A stretch of DNA of 64,000 nucleotides, from positions 2,728,001 through 2,792,000 of the forward strand of contig OZ246012.1 of the NCBI GenBank assembly GCA_965230615.1, written 5' to 3'. Below are positions 52,542 to 61,196 of the stretch, one piece after another. The notes under the pieces were generated by a model. That model had not been told where the DNA came from. It saw nothing but the letters and a program-made list of their open reading frames with translations, and ran no database searches. Origin of the DNA: G965230615 sp965230615 (GTDB lineage Bacteria; Pseudomonadota; Gammaproteobacteria; HTCC5015). A program made the position numbers and the translations under genes. Position 1 is the stretch's first letter. Every line of letters starts with the position of its first letter.

Positions 52542-53330
52542 ATGTCTGCAAATAATGACTCGCTTATTGTCGGTAACCGAGAATTCAGCTCACGCTTATT
52601 AGTTGGCACCGGCAAGTATAAGGATCTGACCGAGACCGAACAGGCTATTCGAGCCAGCGGCGCGAATATCGTAACAGTAGCCATCCGGCGCACCAATATT
52701 GGCCAGGACCCCAAGGAACCTAATTTGCTCGATGTCATTCCGCCGAGTGAATTCACCATTCTGCCCAATACTGCTGGCTGTTATACCGCCGAAGATGCTG
52801 TACGCACCTGCAAACTGGCACGCGAATTACTCGATGGTCACTCTCTGGTTAAGCTCGAAGTGCTCGGTGATAAAAAAACGCTCTACCCAGACATCACCCA
52901 AACATTAGCTGCAGCAGAGCAGCTCGTGAAAGATGACTTTGATGTGATGGTCTATACCAGTGACGATCCATTGATTGCTAAAGAGTTAGAAGCGATTGGT
53001 TGCGTGGCAGTAATGCCATTAGCAGCCCCCATTGGCTCAGGCTTGGGTATTCAAAACAAATATAATATTTTAACGATTGTCGAAAATGCCAGTGTACCGA
53101 TTATTGTTGATGCCGGTGTTGGTACCGCCTCTGATGCCACCATTGTCATGGAACTGGGTTGTGCTGGTGTACTAATGAATACGGCGATTGCACAAGCGCA
53201 AAACCCTGTATTGATGGCCTCGGCCATGAAAAAAGGCATTGAAGCTGGCCGCGAAGCCTTCCTGGCTGGGCGTATGCCTCGTAAACGCTATGCCTCTGCT
53301 TCATCACCGATTGATGGCACTTTTTTTTAA
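52542..53330 (+). CDS. thiG: Thiazole synthase ThiG
   Basis: 262 aa TIM-barrel enzyme that forms the thiazole phosphate from DXP, dehydroglycine and ThiS-thiocarboxylate. FSSRLLVGTGKYKD, LPNTAGCYTAEDAVRTC, VKLEVLGDKKTLYPD (imine-forming Lys) and DAGVGTASDATIVMELGCAGVLMNTAIA are the family motifs. The dehydroglycine is expected to come from ThiO at 43717-44820. Confidence 0.96.
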   Translation: MSANNDSLIVGNREFSSRLLVGTGKYKDLTETEQAIRASGANIVTVAIRRTNIGQDPKEPNLLDVIPPSEFTILPNTAGCYTAEDAVRTCKLARELLDGHSLVKLEVLGDKKTLYPDITQTLAAAEQLVKDDFDVMVYTSDDPLIAKELEAIGCVAVMPLAAPIGSGLGIQNKYNILTIVENASVPIIVDAGVGTASDATIVMELGCAGVLMNTAIAQAQNPVLMASAMKKGIEAGREAFLAGRMPRKRYASASSPIDGTFF

Positions 53331-53389
53331 AGTCCAACATAAACATGTAACAGCCGAGTATAATACTAAGCCAGGAAGAATATCGAACC

Positions 53390-54082
53390 GTGACAAGCGA
53401 TGAGCTACCTAAGCACCGCCCAATACGCAGCTTTGTTCTGCGCGAGGGTCGCCTAACGACGGGACAAAAGCGTGCTTTGGAACTGCATTGGCCAAAGTAT
53501 GGCCTGACACTTAAACCAAGCCCATCAACAGCCAATCATCTTGATACCGCAACGATTTTTGGTCGCACAGTCCCATTAGTGTTTGAGATTGGTTTTGGTA
53601 ATGGTGAGTCTTTAGCCAATATGGCATTGGCTAATCCTGAATATGACTTTATTGGCGTGGAAGTACACCGCCCCGGTGTCGGCCATTTATTGCATCTTAT
53701 TGACGAGCATAACATTAGTAATATACGAGTGTTTTGCGAAGATGCCGTTGAAGTACTTACCCAGGCTATCTCGCCGCAATCACTGGCGATTGTACAATTG
53801 TTTTTCCCAGACCCTTGGCATAAAAAGCGTCACCATAAACGCCGCTTAATACAGCCAGCCTTTATGGCACTGCTACATAGCAGACTACAAACGGGCGGCC
53901 TGTTACATGTTGCGACAGATTGGGAAGATTATGCGGCACATGTAAAAACAGTATTAGCTGATATTGATAATTTTATCGCTGCCGATATTAGGCAATGCTT
54001 GCAACGACCCAGCACAAAGTTTGAACAACGGGGGCAAAGGCTCGGACACGGCGTCTGGGATTTAACATTTAAATCACTCTAA
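53390..54082 (+). CDS. trmB: tRNA (guanine-N7-)-methyltransferase
   Basis: 230 aa SAM-dependent enzyme methylating G46 of tRNAs. Motif I VFEIGFGNGESLANMA, FIGVEVHRPGVG and the signature LFFPDPWHKKRHHKRR are diagnostic. The start is GTG 53390 (MTSDELPKHR). It follows thiG by 59 bp, as in several gammaproteobacteria. Confidence 0.95.
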   Translation: MTSDELPKHRPIRSFVLREGRLTTGQKRALELHWPKYGLTLKPSPSTANHLDTATIFGRTVPLVFEIGFGNGESLANMALANPEYDFIGVEVHRPGVGHLLHLIDEHNISNIRVFCEDAVEVLTQAISPQSLAIVQLFFPDPWHKKRHHKRRLIQPAFMALLHSRLQTGGLLHVATDWEDYAAHVKTVLADIDNFIAADIRQCLQRPSTKFEQRGQRLGHGVWDLTFKSL

Positions 54083-54110
54083 CCAAAACCTCAAAGGCTA
54101 CAAGACCACT

Positions 54111-55940
54111 ATGCAAGCTACCCCGCTAACCCCTGAAATATTACTTATGTTTGGCTTGCTTGCAGTCACTGTGTTTATTTTTGTCTCAGATATTTTGCGG
54201 GTTGATGTCGGCGCTTTTGTGATTTTAATGTTATTGTCTCTGTGCAATCTATTACCCAACTTACCTCCTTTGCTAGCACCCGAGTTAATCTTTAGTGGCT
54301 TTTCCAGCAATGCTGTTATTGCCATTATGGGTGTTATGATTATCGGTGCTGGCCTGGATAAAACCGGCGTGCTTATTCATATCGCAAAACTGATTATTAA
54401 TTATGGCGGTAAAACCGAGCGCAGACTAAGTGCTATAGTAGGTGCAACAGTGGGATGTACTTCCAGCTTTATGCAAAACACCGGGGCCGCTGCTTTGTTT
54501 ATCCCTATTGTCAGCCGGATCGCCGCAAGACGTAACATCGCCTTGAATCGCTTAATGATGCCCATGGGCTTCTGCGCTATCGTTGGTGGAACGTTAACCA
54601 CTGTTGGTTCAAGCCCACTGATATTACTCAATGACTTATTACCCGATAGCGTTGAGCCTATTGCTTTGTTTGAAGTAACCCCAATCGGCATTATTCTGCT
54701 AAGCAGCTGTGTACTCTATTTCTTGTTTATTGGCCATCGCTTTCTACCCAAAGCGCCTGCCAATACACCGACATCATCAGTCACAACAAGCGACTACTTA
54801 AGGAAAGTCTATGAGCTCGATGCAGATATCTATGAAGTGATGATTCCTGTCAGTAGCCCTTTGGTCGGTTTATCTATTGAGAACATCGAAGCCGGACATG
54901 CCATACGGATTATTGCCGCACAAGCCAGGGGCGAAGATCGCATCTCACCTGCCAGGGATATTGAGCTGGAAGCAGGTTCAGTGATTGCAGTACTGGGTAG
55001 CAAGGAGGCCATTCATTATTTTGCGGAAAGACAACAGCTGGAGGTTTCCCAGCACCTGCATGTTTTTGCTGAATCTTTAACGCATGCACAAGCAGGCATC
55101 TCTGAAATCGTCATCCCGCCTAATTCGGAGCTAATCGGCAAAACCATTGTTGAGCTACGCATGCGCAAAAGTTATGGGCTAACCGTATTAAATATACGCC
55201 GCGGTGAAAACAACTTCATCAGAGAAGTGCGCGAAAAAAAACTACAAGCTGGCGACACACTCGTTTGCCATAGCAGCTGGCGTAACTTGGCGAGCTTATT
55301 AACTGACAAAGACTTTGTCATCATTACCACGGAATTTCCACACGAAGAACTCCGCCCCAATAAAGCGCAGTTTGCAATTTTATTTATGCTATTAGCGATC
55401 GGTATGATTCTATTTACACCATTGCCGTTATCCATTTCTTTGATGACTGGCGCACTGGGCATGATACTAACCGGCGTACTAACAATGGATGAAGCTTATG
55501 AAGCCATTAACTGGACGACCATTTTTTTACTTGCTTGCCTGATCCCAGTAGGTCTAGCCGTTGAAAATACAGGGGCTGCGGCCTGGATTGCTCATAACAC
55601 ACTACAACTACTTGGCGATGTACCCATTTGGGTCTTACTCAGTTTGATTGGCCTGCTGGCAACTTTTTTCTCGTTAACAATGTCTAACGTCGGCGCTACC
55701 GTGCTATTAGTGCCTTTGGTTGTCAATATGGCACTGAGCATAGATGCAGATCCTCGCCTGTTTGCACTAACTGCAGCGATTTGCGCATCGAATGCGTTTC
55801 TACTGCCCACCCATCAGGTTAATGCCTTGATCATGGGTCCAGCAGGCTATAGGGTCAAAGATTTTATTAAAACCGGTATCGGCATGACCGTGCTGTACTT
55901 ACTGGTTGCCATTACAAGTTTAACTTTCATTTTTAAGTGA
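54111..55940 (+). CDS. SLC13/DASS-family permease with two TrkA-C domains
   Basis: 609 aa. About 10-12 membrane helices in two halves (residues 8-205 and 415-605) split by two soluble RCK-C (TrkA-C) domains at about 225-310 and 320-400 (YEVMIPVSSPLVGLSIENIEAG; VIPPNSELIGKTIVELRMRKSYGLTV). Each half carries SxxNTxA-type motifs (FMQNTGAAALFIPI and MSNVGATVLLVPL) of the DASS/ArsB-NhaD clan. Likely a sodium-coupled anion symporter (dicarboxylate or sulphate); substrate unknown. It ends 4 bases overlapping the GTG of the possible tas start. Confidence 0.9.
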   Translation: MQATPLTPEILLMFGLLAVTVFIFVSDILRVDVGAFVILMLLSLCNLLPNLPPLLAPELIFSGFSSNAVIAIMGVMIIGAGLDKTGVLIHIAKLIINYGGKTERRLSAIVGATVGCTSSFMQNTGAAALFIPIVSRIAARRNIALNRLMMPMGFCAIVGGTLTTVGSSPLILLNDLLPDSVEPIALFEVTPIGIILLSSCVLYFLFIGHRFLPKAPANTPTSSVTTSDYLRKVYELDADIYEVMIPVSSPLVGLSIENIEAGHAIRIIAAQARGEDRISPARDIELEAGSVIAVLGSKEAIHYFAERQQLEVSQHLHVFAESLTHAQAGISEIVIPPNSELIGKTIVELRMRKSYGLTVLNIRRGENNFIREVREKKLQAGDTLVCHSSWRNLASLLTDKDFVIITTEFPHEELRPNKAQFAILFMLLAIGMILFTPLPLSISLMTGALGMILTGVLTMDEAYEAINWTTIFLLACLIPVGLAVENTGAAAWIAHNTLQLLGDVPIWVLLSLIGLLATFFSLTMSNVGATVLLVPLVVNMALSIDADPRLFALTAAICASNAFLLPTHQVNALIMGPAGYRVKDFIKTGIGMTVLYLLVAITSLTFIFK

Positions 55941-55948
55941 GTCATTTT

Positions 55949-56992
55949 ATGCAATATAACAAACTGGGAAACACCGATATCAATGTCAGCGTTATTTGCC
56001 TGGGCACAATGACATATGGCGAGCAAAACACCGAGCAAGATGCGTTTGAACAACTGGATTATGCCGTCTCACAGGGCATTAACTTTATCGATACTGCCGA
56101 ACTATACGCAATACCACCTTGTGCCGAGACCTATGGTTTAACCGAAAGCTATATTGGCAATTGGCTGCAAGCCCGCAAAAACCGCCAGGATATTATCTTA
56201 GCGACAAAAATCGCCGGCCCGGGTGATCTTGCTGACCATATTCGCGGCGGACCTAGATTAACAGCAGAACATATCAAACAGGCAATAGAAGACTCTTTAA
56301 AACGCCTGCAGACTGATTATATCGATCTTTATCAAATTCATTGGCCTGGCCGTAATACCAACTTTTTTGGCAAGCTGGGTTACACCGCCGACACTGAAGA
56401 AGCAGCTAATAGCACGCTCATTGAAGATACTTTATCGATCTTAGCTGATTATGTGAAAAGCGGCGCGATACGTTATATAGGTGTATCCAATGAAACCCCT
56501 TGGGGTGTGATGCAATATTTAAAATATGCTGAACAACTCAATCTGCCGCGCATTGTGAGCATACAAAACCCTTACAGTTTGCTTAATCGCAGCTATGAAG
56601 TCGGCCTTGCAGAAGTCTCGCATCGTGAACAGTGCGGCTTACTGGCGTATTCACCCTTAGGTTTTGGCGTCTTGTCTGGCAAATATCTTAATGACCAACA
56701 ACCAGAAGGGGCTCGCATCACCCGCTGGCCCGGTTATGGACGTTATACAAATGATAATGCAGTGCGTGCAACCCAAGCCTATATTGACCTGGCACAAAAA
56801 CATGATCTTAAACCAGTACAGATGGCGATAGCCTATACCAATAGCCGCCCTTTTCTAACCAGTACCATTATTGGCGCAACCCAAATGACGCAATTGCAAG
56901 AGAATATTGGCAGCAAAGATATTGTATTGAGTGATGAGATCATCGAAGGGATTGACGCTATTCATAAGCAAATTTCCAATCCCAGCCCATAG
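55949..56992 (+). CDS. tas: NADP(H)-dependent aldo-keto reductase Tas
   Basis: 347 aa TIM-barrel oxidoreductase. MQYNKLGNTDINVSVICLGTMTYGEQNTEQDA, the FIDTAELY (Asp, Tyr), ATKIAGP (Lys) and YQIHWPGR (His) tetrad motifs and FGKLGY closely follow E. coli Tas. ATG 55949 matches the E. coli start (MQYHRI); the frame extends to GTG 55937 inside the transporter. Its own promoter is not obvious. Confidence 0.93.
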   Translation: MQYNKLGNTDINVSVICLGTMTYGEQNTEQDAFEQLDYAVSQGINFIDTAELYAIPPCAETYGLTESYIGNWLQARKNRQDIILATKIAGPGDLADHIRGGPRLTAEHIKQAIEDSLKRLQTDYIDLYQIHWPGRNTNFFGKLGYTADTEEAANSTLIEDTLSILADYVKSGAIRYIGVSNETPWGVMQYLKYAEQLNLPRIVSIQNPYSLLNRSYEVGLAEVSHREQCGLLAYSPLGFGVLSGKYLNDQQPEGARITRWPGYGRYTNDNAVRATQAYIDLAQKHDLKPVQMAIAYTNSRPFLTSTIIGATQMTQLQENIGSKDIVLSDEIIEGIDAIHKQISNPSP

Positions 56993-57061
56993 ACTGACAA
57001 TACTCAAGCTGTAATACTTACGCACAGATAATTACTATTGTGCTTTATCGTTTGATAAGCC

Positions 57062-57098
57062 ATGCACTGTGTACTTTATAACCAAGCGCACAGTGCAT
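57062..57098. repeat. Inverted repeat after tas
   Basis: Perfect 10-bp arms ATGCACTGTG and CACAGTGCAT with a 17-nt loop, about 70 bp after tas. It lacks a T-run, so it is either a weak terminator or a regulatory dyad. Confidence 0.4.
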
Positions 57099-57328
57099 TG
57101 CATTAAATCAACTATATCAAAGCATTAATCAACCACAATATTATTGTTACTGTCACTCACTGTATTGATTTTAGCTTCATAAAAATGATCTAACTTATGC
57201 TAAAGTATTACTCAACAATAGAATTTACATAATTTCTTTTAGAATTTCTGAATTACCTCTTCCAAAAAAACCTCATAGAATATCCGCACATCATAAAAAA
57301 TGCTGGGCTCTTAAATACATCTTAGGTT

Positions 57329-57363
57329 TTAAGATTATCTATCTTTCTTAGATTTAATCTTAA
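57329..57363. promoter_or_regulatory. A+T-rich dyad upstream of the metalloprotease gene
   Basis: Perfect 9-bp arms TTAAGATTA and TAATCTTAA with 17 bp between, ending 49 bp before the ATG. The direct repeat CTTAG(G/A)TTT is superimposed (near 57321 and 57347). Its position over or near the promoter fits an operator; the regulator is unknown. Confidence 0.35.
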
Positions 57364-57412
57364 CGCCATCGCCTTGCACTTTTCTTTTGTAATTTTCATA
57401 TGGAGATAATCA

Positions 57413-59395
57413 ATGGAAAGCATTTCTAGAAATAGAAATATTGGTAACTATTTTGCTTTGTTTCTACTACTTGCTTTAAGCAGCATGGCAAGCGCTCAGG
57501 ACTATCACTATCTTATTCATAAGGGTACTGGGCTAAAACTCTATTCTTGTGCGAGCACTAACGGGACACAAGTTGTGACTGCAGATGCCAGTGTCACTGA
57601 TGATTGCGCGCAATGGGAGCAAATATCGACAACGAACAACTTCTTCTTTTTAAAAAATAAAGCGACCGGTAAATTTATTAGGCCTGACGGCTCAGTGAAT
57701 GGCTCACCTATTGTAGTACAACCTGATACTTGGACAGGTAATTGGACGCAATGGCGCTACGCTGATACAGGTGACGACCATGGCCATCTTGTTAATCGCC
57801 AGCTAGGCAAGCATATTTATGTTGGCAATAATACGAGCGGCGCAGAATCGCAACCTGATACTTGGACAGGCAATTTCACACGCTGGCAACTGGTGCCTGC
57901 CGGAGATATTACTATCGAAGCTGAAACAGCAACCTTCACAGGTACCGCCTCTACTTATAATGATAGTGCTGCATCAGGCGGGCAGGGCGTGCAAAATATT
58001 GATGACCCGGGTGACGGCCTGACCATCAGCAATGCACCGGCAGCCAGCACGATTACCGTAAACTATGCCTCATTCAATGCGGGCTCTATCAACCTATTGG
58101 TAAACGGTGTCAATGCCGGACGCTTACATTTCAATAAAACAAACTCATGGGTAGGTACTTATAATCAAGTGCGTACTAGTATTGATATTCCACAAGGCGC
58201 GGACTTCACTATTCGGTTTGATGATGCGACAACAGATTCAGCACTCAATGTTGACTCTATTGTCTTTTCAACGACAGCCAATGTGAACACGGTACGCTTA
58301 TTTTACCACTACCCTGCTGACAAGAGCTTTCGCCAGGACTACAAAGACGCGGTTGAGGTTTCACTTAGCGAAATTCAAAACTGGTACGAACTTAAAGTTG
58401 ATAATGGCAAAACCTTTTCAATGATTAATGATGGCGCTGCCGATGTTATTCAAAGTACGGAAAATGAAGCTTGGTTCAGAGTCGCGCAACCACAATATCC
58501 AGCGAATCATGACAATCACTTTTTAACCAATACATTGGGTGATATTACCGACAGAATTGGTCAACGTCTGGACAATGAAGTATGGGTAGTTTTTACCGAT
58601 ATCGAAATACTACCTGATGATGCTGAAGGCAACTGCGAGCAAGGTGGCGCTGGTGGTGGTGGCATTACCGTTATGCCTGCCGATGATATAAAAGGTTTAG
58701 TAAGAGATCCCAATCTTACCTGCACCAAAGGCTTTATTCCTTCTTATGAACGTTGGCTAGGCGGACAAGCCCATGAAATCGGTCATGCCTTTGGCTTACC
58801 GCATCCTTATGATGGTAGCGACCCAAATAACCCTATCTATGATATGCTGGGCTATGAAGGTAGCTGCGATGATCGCTTATGTTTGATGGCTGCCAGTTTT
58901 GATCAATGGCTAAATGCCGATCTGACTGAAATAGGTAAAGACTTCCTACAACGCAGCCGCTACTTTGAAGCAGTACCTTTGCCGAGCACACAGCTGAAAA
59001 ACACAGACAGTCAACGCTGCGCTGATATTAGGTTTGCCGATATTTCCATTGGTACTCCCGCTATAGAGTTTGACTGTTTTGCATCACAAAATTTTCAATG
59101 GCAATTACGCGATGTTGGCAACCATGTGCAAATTATTAATGCATTGAGTAATATTTGTTTAGGGCTGCCATCATTTACCAACGCGAATGATACTGAGTTA
59201 TTAATGATAGGTTGCACAAATGACGATAGAGCGCTATGGACCGCCAGTGACCTAGGAAATGATCAGTTTAACTTCATCAATAAGCACAGCAATAAATGCA
59301 TTGATGTTGTATCAGATCCCAGCACTAACTTGCTGCCATTAAAACAATTCGACTGTAATAGCAGCAATCAACAGCGATGGGAACTTACTCCGTAA
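57413..59395 (+). CDS. Secreted metzincin-type metalloprotease with ricin-lectin and CBM-like domains
   Basis: 660 aa. Signal peptide MESISRNRNIGNYFALFLLLALSSMASA, cleavage before QDYHY. Residues about 30-165 are a ricin-B-like lectin (QW repeats ... DTWTGNWTQW and DTWTGNFTRW). About 170-290 is a CBM6/35-like beta-sandwich (ITIEAETATFTGTAS, LNVDSIVFS). About 295-525 is the protease: zinc motif HEIGHAFGLPH (His454, Glu455, His458, His464) with Met-turn LCLMAAS. About 530-660 is a second ricin-B-like lectin (ICLGLPS, KCIDVVSDPSTNL, QQRWELTP). GGAG ahead of the ATG; strong terminator after it. Probably attacks glycoproteins; substrate unknown. Confidence 0.85.
   Translation: MESISRNRNIGNYFALFLLLALSSMASAQDYHYLIHKGTGLKLYSCASTNGTQVVTADASVTDDCAQWEQISTTNNFFFLKNKATGKFIRPDGSVNGSPIVVQPDTWTGNWTQWRYADTGDDHGHLVNRQLGKHIYVGNNTSGAESQPDTWTGNFTRWQLVPAGDITIEAETATFTGTASTYNDSAASGGQGVQNIDDPGDGLTISNAPAASTITVNYASFNAGSINLLVNGVNAGRLHFNKTNSWVGTYNQVRTSIDIPQGADFTIRFDDATTDSALNVDSIVFSTTANVNTVRLFYHYPADKSFRQDYKDAVEVSLSEIQNWYELKVDNGKTFSMINDGAADVIQSTENEAWFRVAQPQYPANHDNHFLTNTLGDITDRIGQRLDNEVWVVFTDIEILPDDAEGNCEQGGAGGGGITVMPADDIKGLVRDPNLTCTKGFIPSYERWLGGQAHEIGHAFGLPHPYDGSDPNNPIYDMLGYEGSCDDRLCLMAASFDQWLNADLTEIGKDFLQRSRYFEAVPLPSTQLKNTDSQRCADIRFADISIGTPAIEFDCFASQNFQWQLRDVGNHVQIINALSNICLGLPSFTNANDTELLMIGCTNDDRALWTASDLGNDQFNFINKHSNKCIDVVSDPSTNLLPLKQFDCNSSNQQRWELTP
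57719..57875 (+). repeat. Direct repeat within the lectin domain
   Basis: The 20-mer CAACCTGATACTTGGACAGG occurs near 57720 and again near 57850, encoding the duplicated QPDTWTG stretch. It indicates recent duplication or gene conversion of lectin sub-repeats. Confidence 0.7.
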
Positions 59396-59430
59396 ACGAC
59401 ACTTTTACTCTTTGAAATAATGATTCACCA

Positions 59431-59462
59431 GAAGCTCTGTATCTACAGAGCTTCTTTTTTTC
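59431..59462 (+). terminator. Rho-independent terminator of the metalloprotease gene
   Basis: Complementary 11-nt arms GAAGCTCTGTA/TACAGAGCTTC around TC, followed by an uninterrupted T-run of seven. It lies 36 nt after the stop. Confidence 0.9.
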
Positions 59463-59596
59463 TGCGAACAAGGTTATTTGTAATAACATGTAATATTAAA
59501 TCAACCATCAGCACTATATATTACTTTGTATATTAAGCCAGCTGCACTAAAAGTCAGCACTCTCAGAATACCCCCCATTAACAAGGATGTTAGACC

Positions 59597-60775
59597 ATGA
59601 CAAATTCTTATCTTATTATCCACGAGCTTGAAAAAAAACTCGAAGCCGATACGTCATTAAAAAATACTTTATTATTATCTCTACAAAAAGCCAAAGTCAT
59701 TGGTGAATCAGAGCTGGATACTGCTTTATTTGCCGCGCTGGATTGGCCGGAGTCCATCGATAGCTACCTTGATTATTTACGCGCTTTTGCCTGCTGGATC
59801 CCTCAGCAAAGCAAAGACAAGGCCTGGACAGCACCGGGTACCGATGAACAACAGGAAGTTTACGATCGCTTATGTCATTTTTATTGGTTAATTGACCAAA
59901 AAGTCGATAATGGCAAAAAAATTGTCGAAGATAATACTTGGTTTAGCCAATGGCTTATTCGCTATGCAGCAATTTGGGGTGATTTCCTGAATACAACTGA
60001 ATCATTCAACCATGAAATCTTACAAACCTTTCTAGAAGATTCACTCAAATACCGCGTTGAGGACTCTATGTTTAATGGCAAGCCCAATGCGCCCAGCGGC
60101 TGGCTGACATTCAATCAATTTTTTGCACGTGAACTCAACCCAGGCTTGCGGCCAATAGCCAGCCCCAGTGATAATAAGATTATCACATCACCAGCTGACT
60201 GCACTTACCGTAATCACTTTGCTATTGGTCCAGATTCGAGCATTCAAGAGATCACAATTAAGAAGACACATCGATTTGCCAACGTCAAACAGTTGCTACT
60301 CGATAGCCCCTATCAAGATGCATTTGCCAATGGCAGCTTTGTACATTATTTCCTTGGCCCTTACTCTTACCATCGCTTTCATACACCTGTTGCTGGTTTA
60401 TTACGTGAATGTCGCGCAGTACATGGCAAAGTTTACTTGGATGTTAATGTTACTAACAATCAATTTGATGCGCCTGACAGCGCGCAGGGCGGCTATGAAT
60501 TTTATCAGGCTCGCGGCATTGTGATTATCGACACTAGCAACTCTGCTTATGGCGACGTAGGTTTGGTTGGCGTTGTGCCTGTTGGGATGTGTCAGGTTTC
60601 ATCGGTTAATATGACAGCAAAAGTAGGCAATTACTTATCAAAAGGTGATGAGTTCGGTTATTTTTTATTTGGCGGTTCAGATATTATCGTATTGTTTCAA
60701 GAAGGCGTTAACCCTGATATTTTTACCGGCAATCAATATCATCATTACGGCACAACTATCGCCAAATGCCAATAA
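59597..60775 (+). CDS. Phosphatidylserine decarboxylase-like protein
   Basis: 392 aa. The N-terminal half (about 1-165) is an all-helical extension as in PSD-related proteins of the longer type. The C-terminal half has the PSD core: FNQFFARELNPGLRPIASP, SPADC (Asp201), YSYHRFHTPVAG (His259, His262) and FLFGGSDIIVLF, where Gly360-Ser361 aligns with the LGST autocleavage site that forms the pyruvoyl group. Thr is replaced by Asp at the following position (GGSD), whereas classical enzymes have GST/GSS. It has no membrane segment. Activity on phosphatidylserine or on a small amino acid is undecided. AAGGA precedes the ATG. Confidence 0.8.
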   Translation: MTNSYLIIHELEKKLEADTSLKNTLLLSLQKAKVIGESELDTALFAALDWPESIDSYLDYLRAFACWIPQQSKDKAWTAPGTDEQQEVYDRLCHFYWLIDQKVDNGKKIVEDNTWFSQWLIRYAAIWGDFLNTTESFNHEILQTFLEDSLKYRVEDSMFNGKPNAPSGWLTFNQFFARELNPGLRPIASPSDNKIITSPADCTYRNHFAIGPDSSIQEITIKKTHRFANVKQLLLDSPYQDAFANGSFVHYFLGPYSYHRFHTPVAGLLRECRAVHGKVYLDVNVTNNQFDAPDSAQGGYEFYQARGIVIIDTSNSAYGDVGLVGVVPVGMCQVSSVNMTAKVGNYLSKGDEFGYFLFGGSDIIVLFQEGVNPDIFTGNQYHHYGTTIAKCQ

Positions 60776-60813
60776 GACACAGGCCACAAATCACGTTCTG
60801 AAATAGATAATTA

Positions 60814-60854
60814 ATCAGCAGCGATTAATATTTACTTATCGCTGCTGATTTCTC
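60814..60854 (+). terminator. Terminator hairpin after the PSD-like gene
   Basis: Perfect 12-bp stem ATCAGCAGCGAT/ATCGCTGCTGAT with a 12-nt loop, followed by TTTCTC. It begins 39 nt after the stop. Confidence 0.7.
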
Positions 60855-61196
60855 ATAAAAAACCTATAAATAGCCCTGCTTTTATCATGCTGTTATGCTG
60901 CTAATAAACGTCTAATAGTTGTAATCATAATATCATGATACTATCCGCAACCCTCTACATTAGACCTAACAACATCGCTTCATCTCAATCACTGGATTCA
61001 AAACCCTGCCACAAATACTCAAATTTGAGTATTTTCATCTGAATAACAAGTCAATAAAATTTTCGATCGCTGCAAAAACATTATTCAAAATATCTATTAA
61101 CTGGCGGTGACAAATAGGGCTCACACAGGATCATTCATAATTTTTCTGCAGCAAACCGATATTTTATAAATCATTTTTTATAGTTGAGGGACAACT
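60855..61196. other. Intergenic region before the secreted hydrolase
   Basis: About 340 bp of A+T-rich sequence with the 22-bp perfect palindrome at 61013-61034. No gene. Confidence 0.5.
61013..61034. promoter_or_regulatory. Perfect 22-bp palindrome, candidate operator
   Basis: Half-site AAATACTCAAA followed directly by its exact reverse complement, about 163 bp upstream of the 61197 start. A zero-spacer 11+11 palindrome is the size of a typical repressor dimer site. The regulator is unknown. Confidence 0.45.

Larger units (their letters stand above)
56993..57412. other. Intergenic region with two dyads
   Basis: 420 bp, strongly A+T-rich toward the right. Contains ATGCACTGTG-N17-CACAGTGCAT (57062-57098) and TTAAGATTA-N17-TAATCTTAA (57329-57363). 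No gene. Confidence 0.5.
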
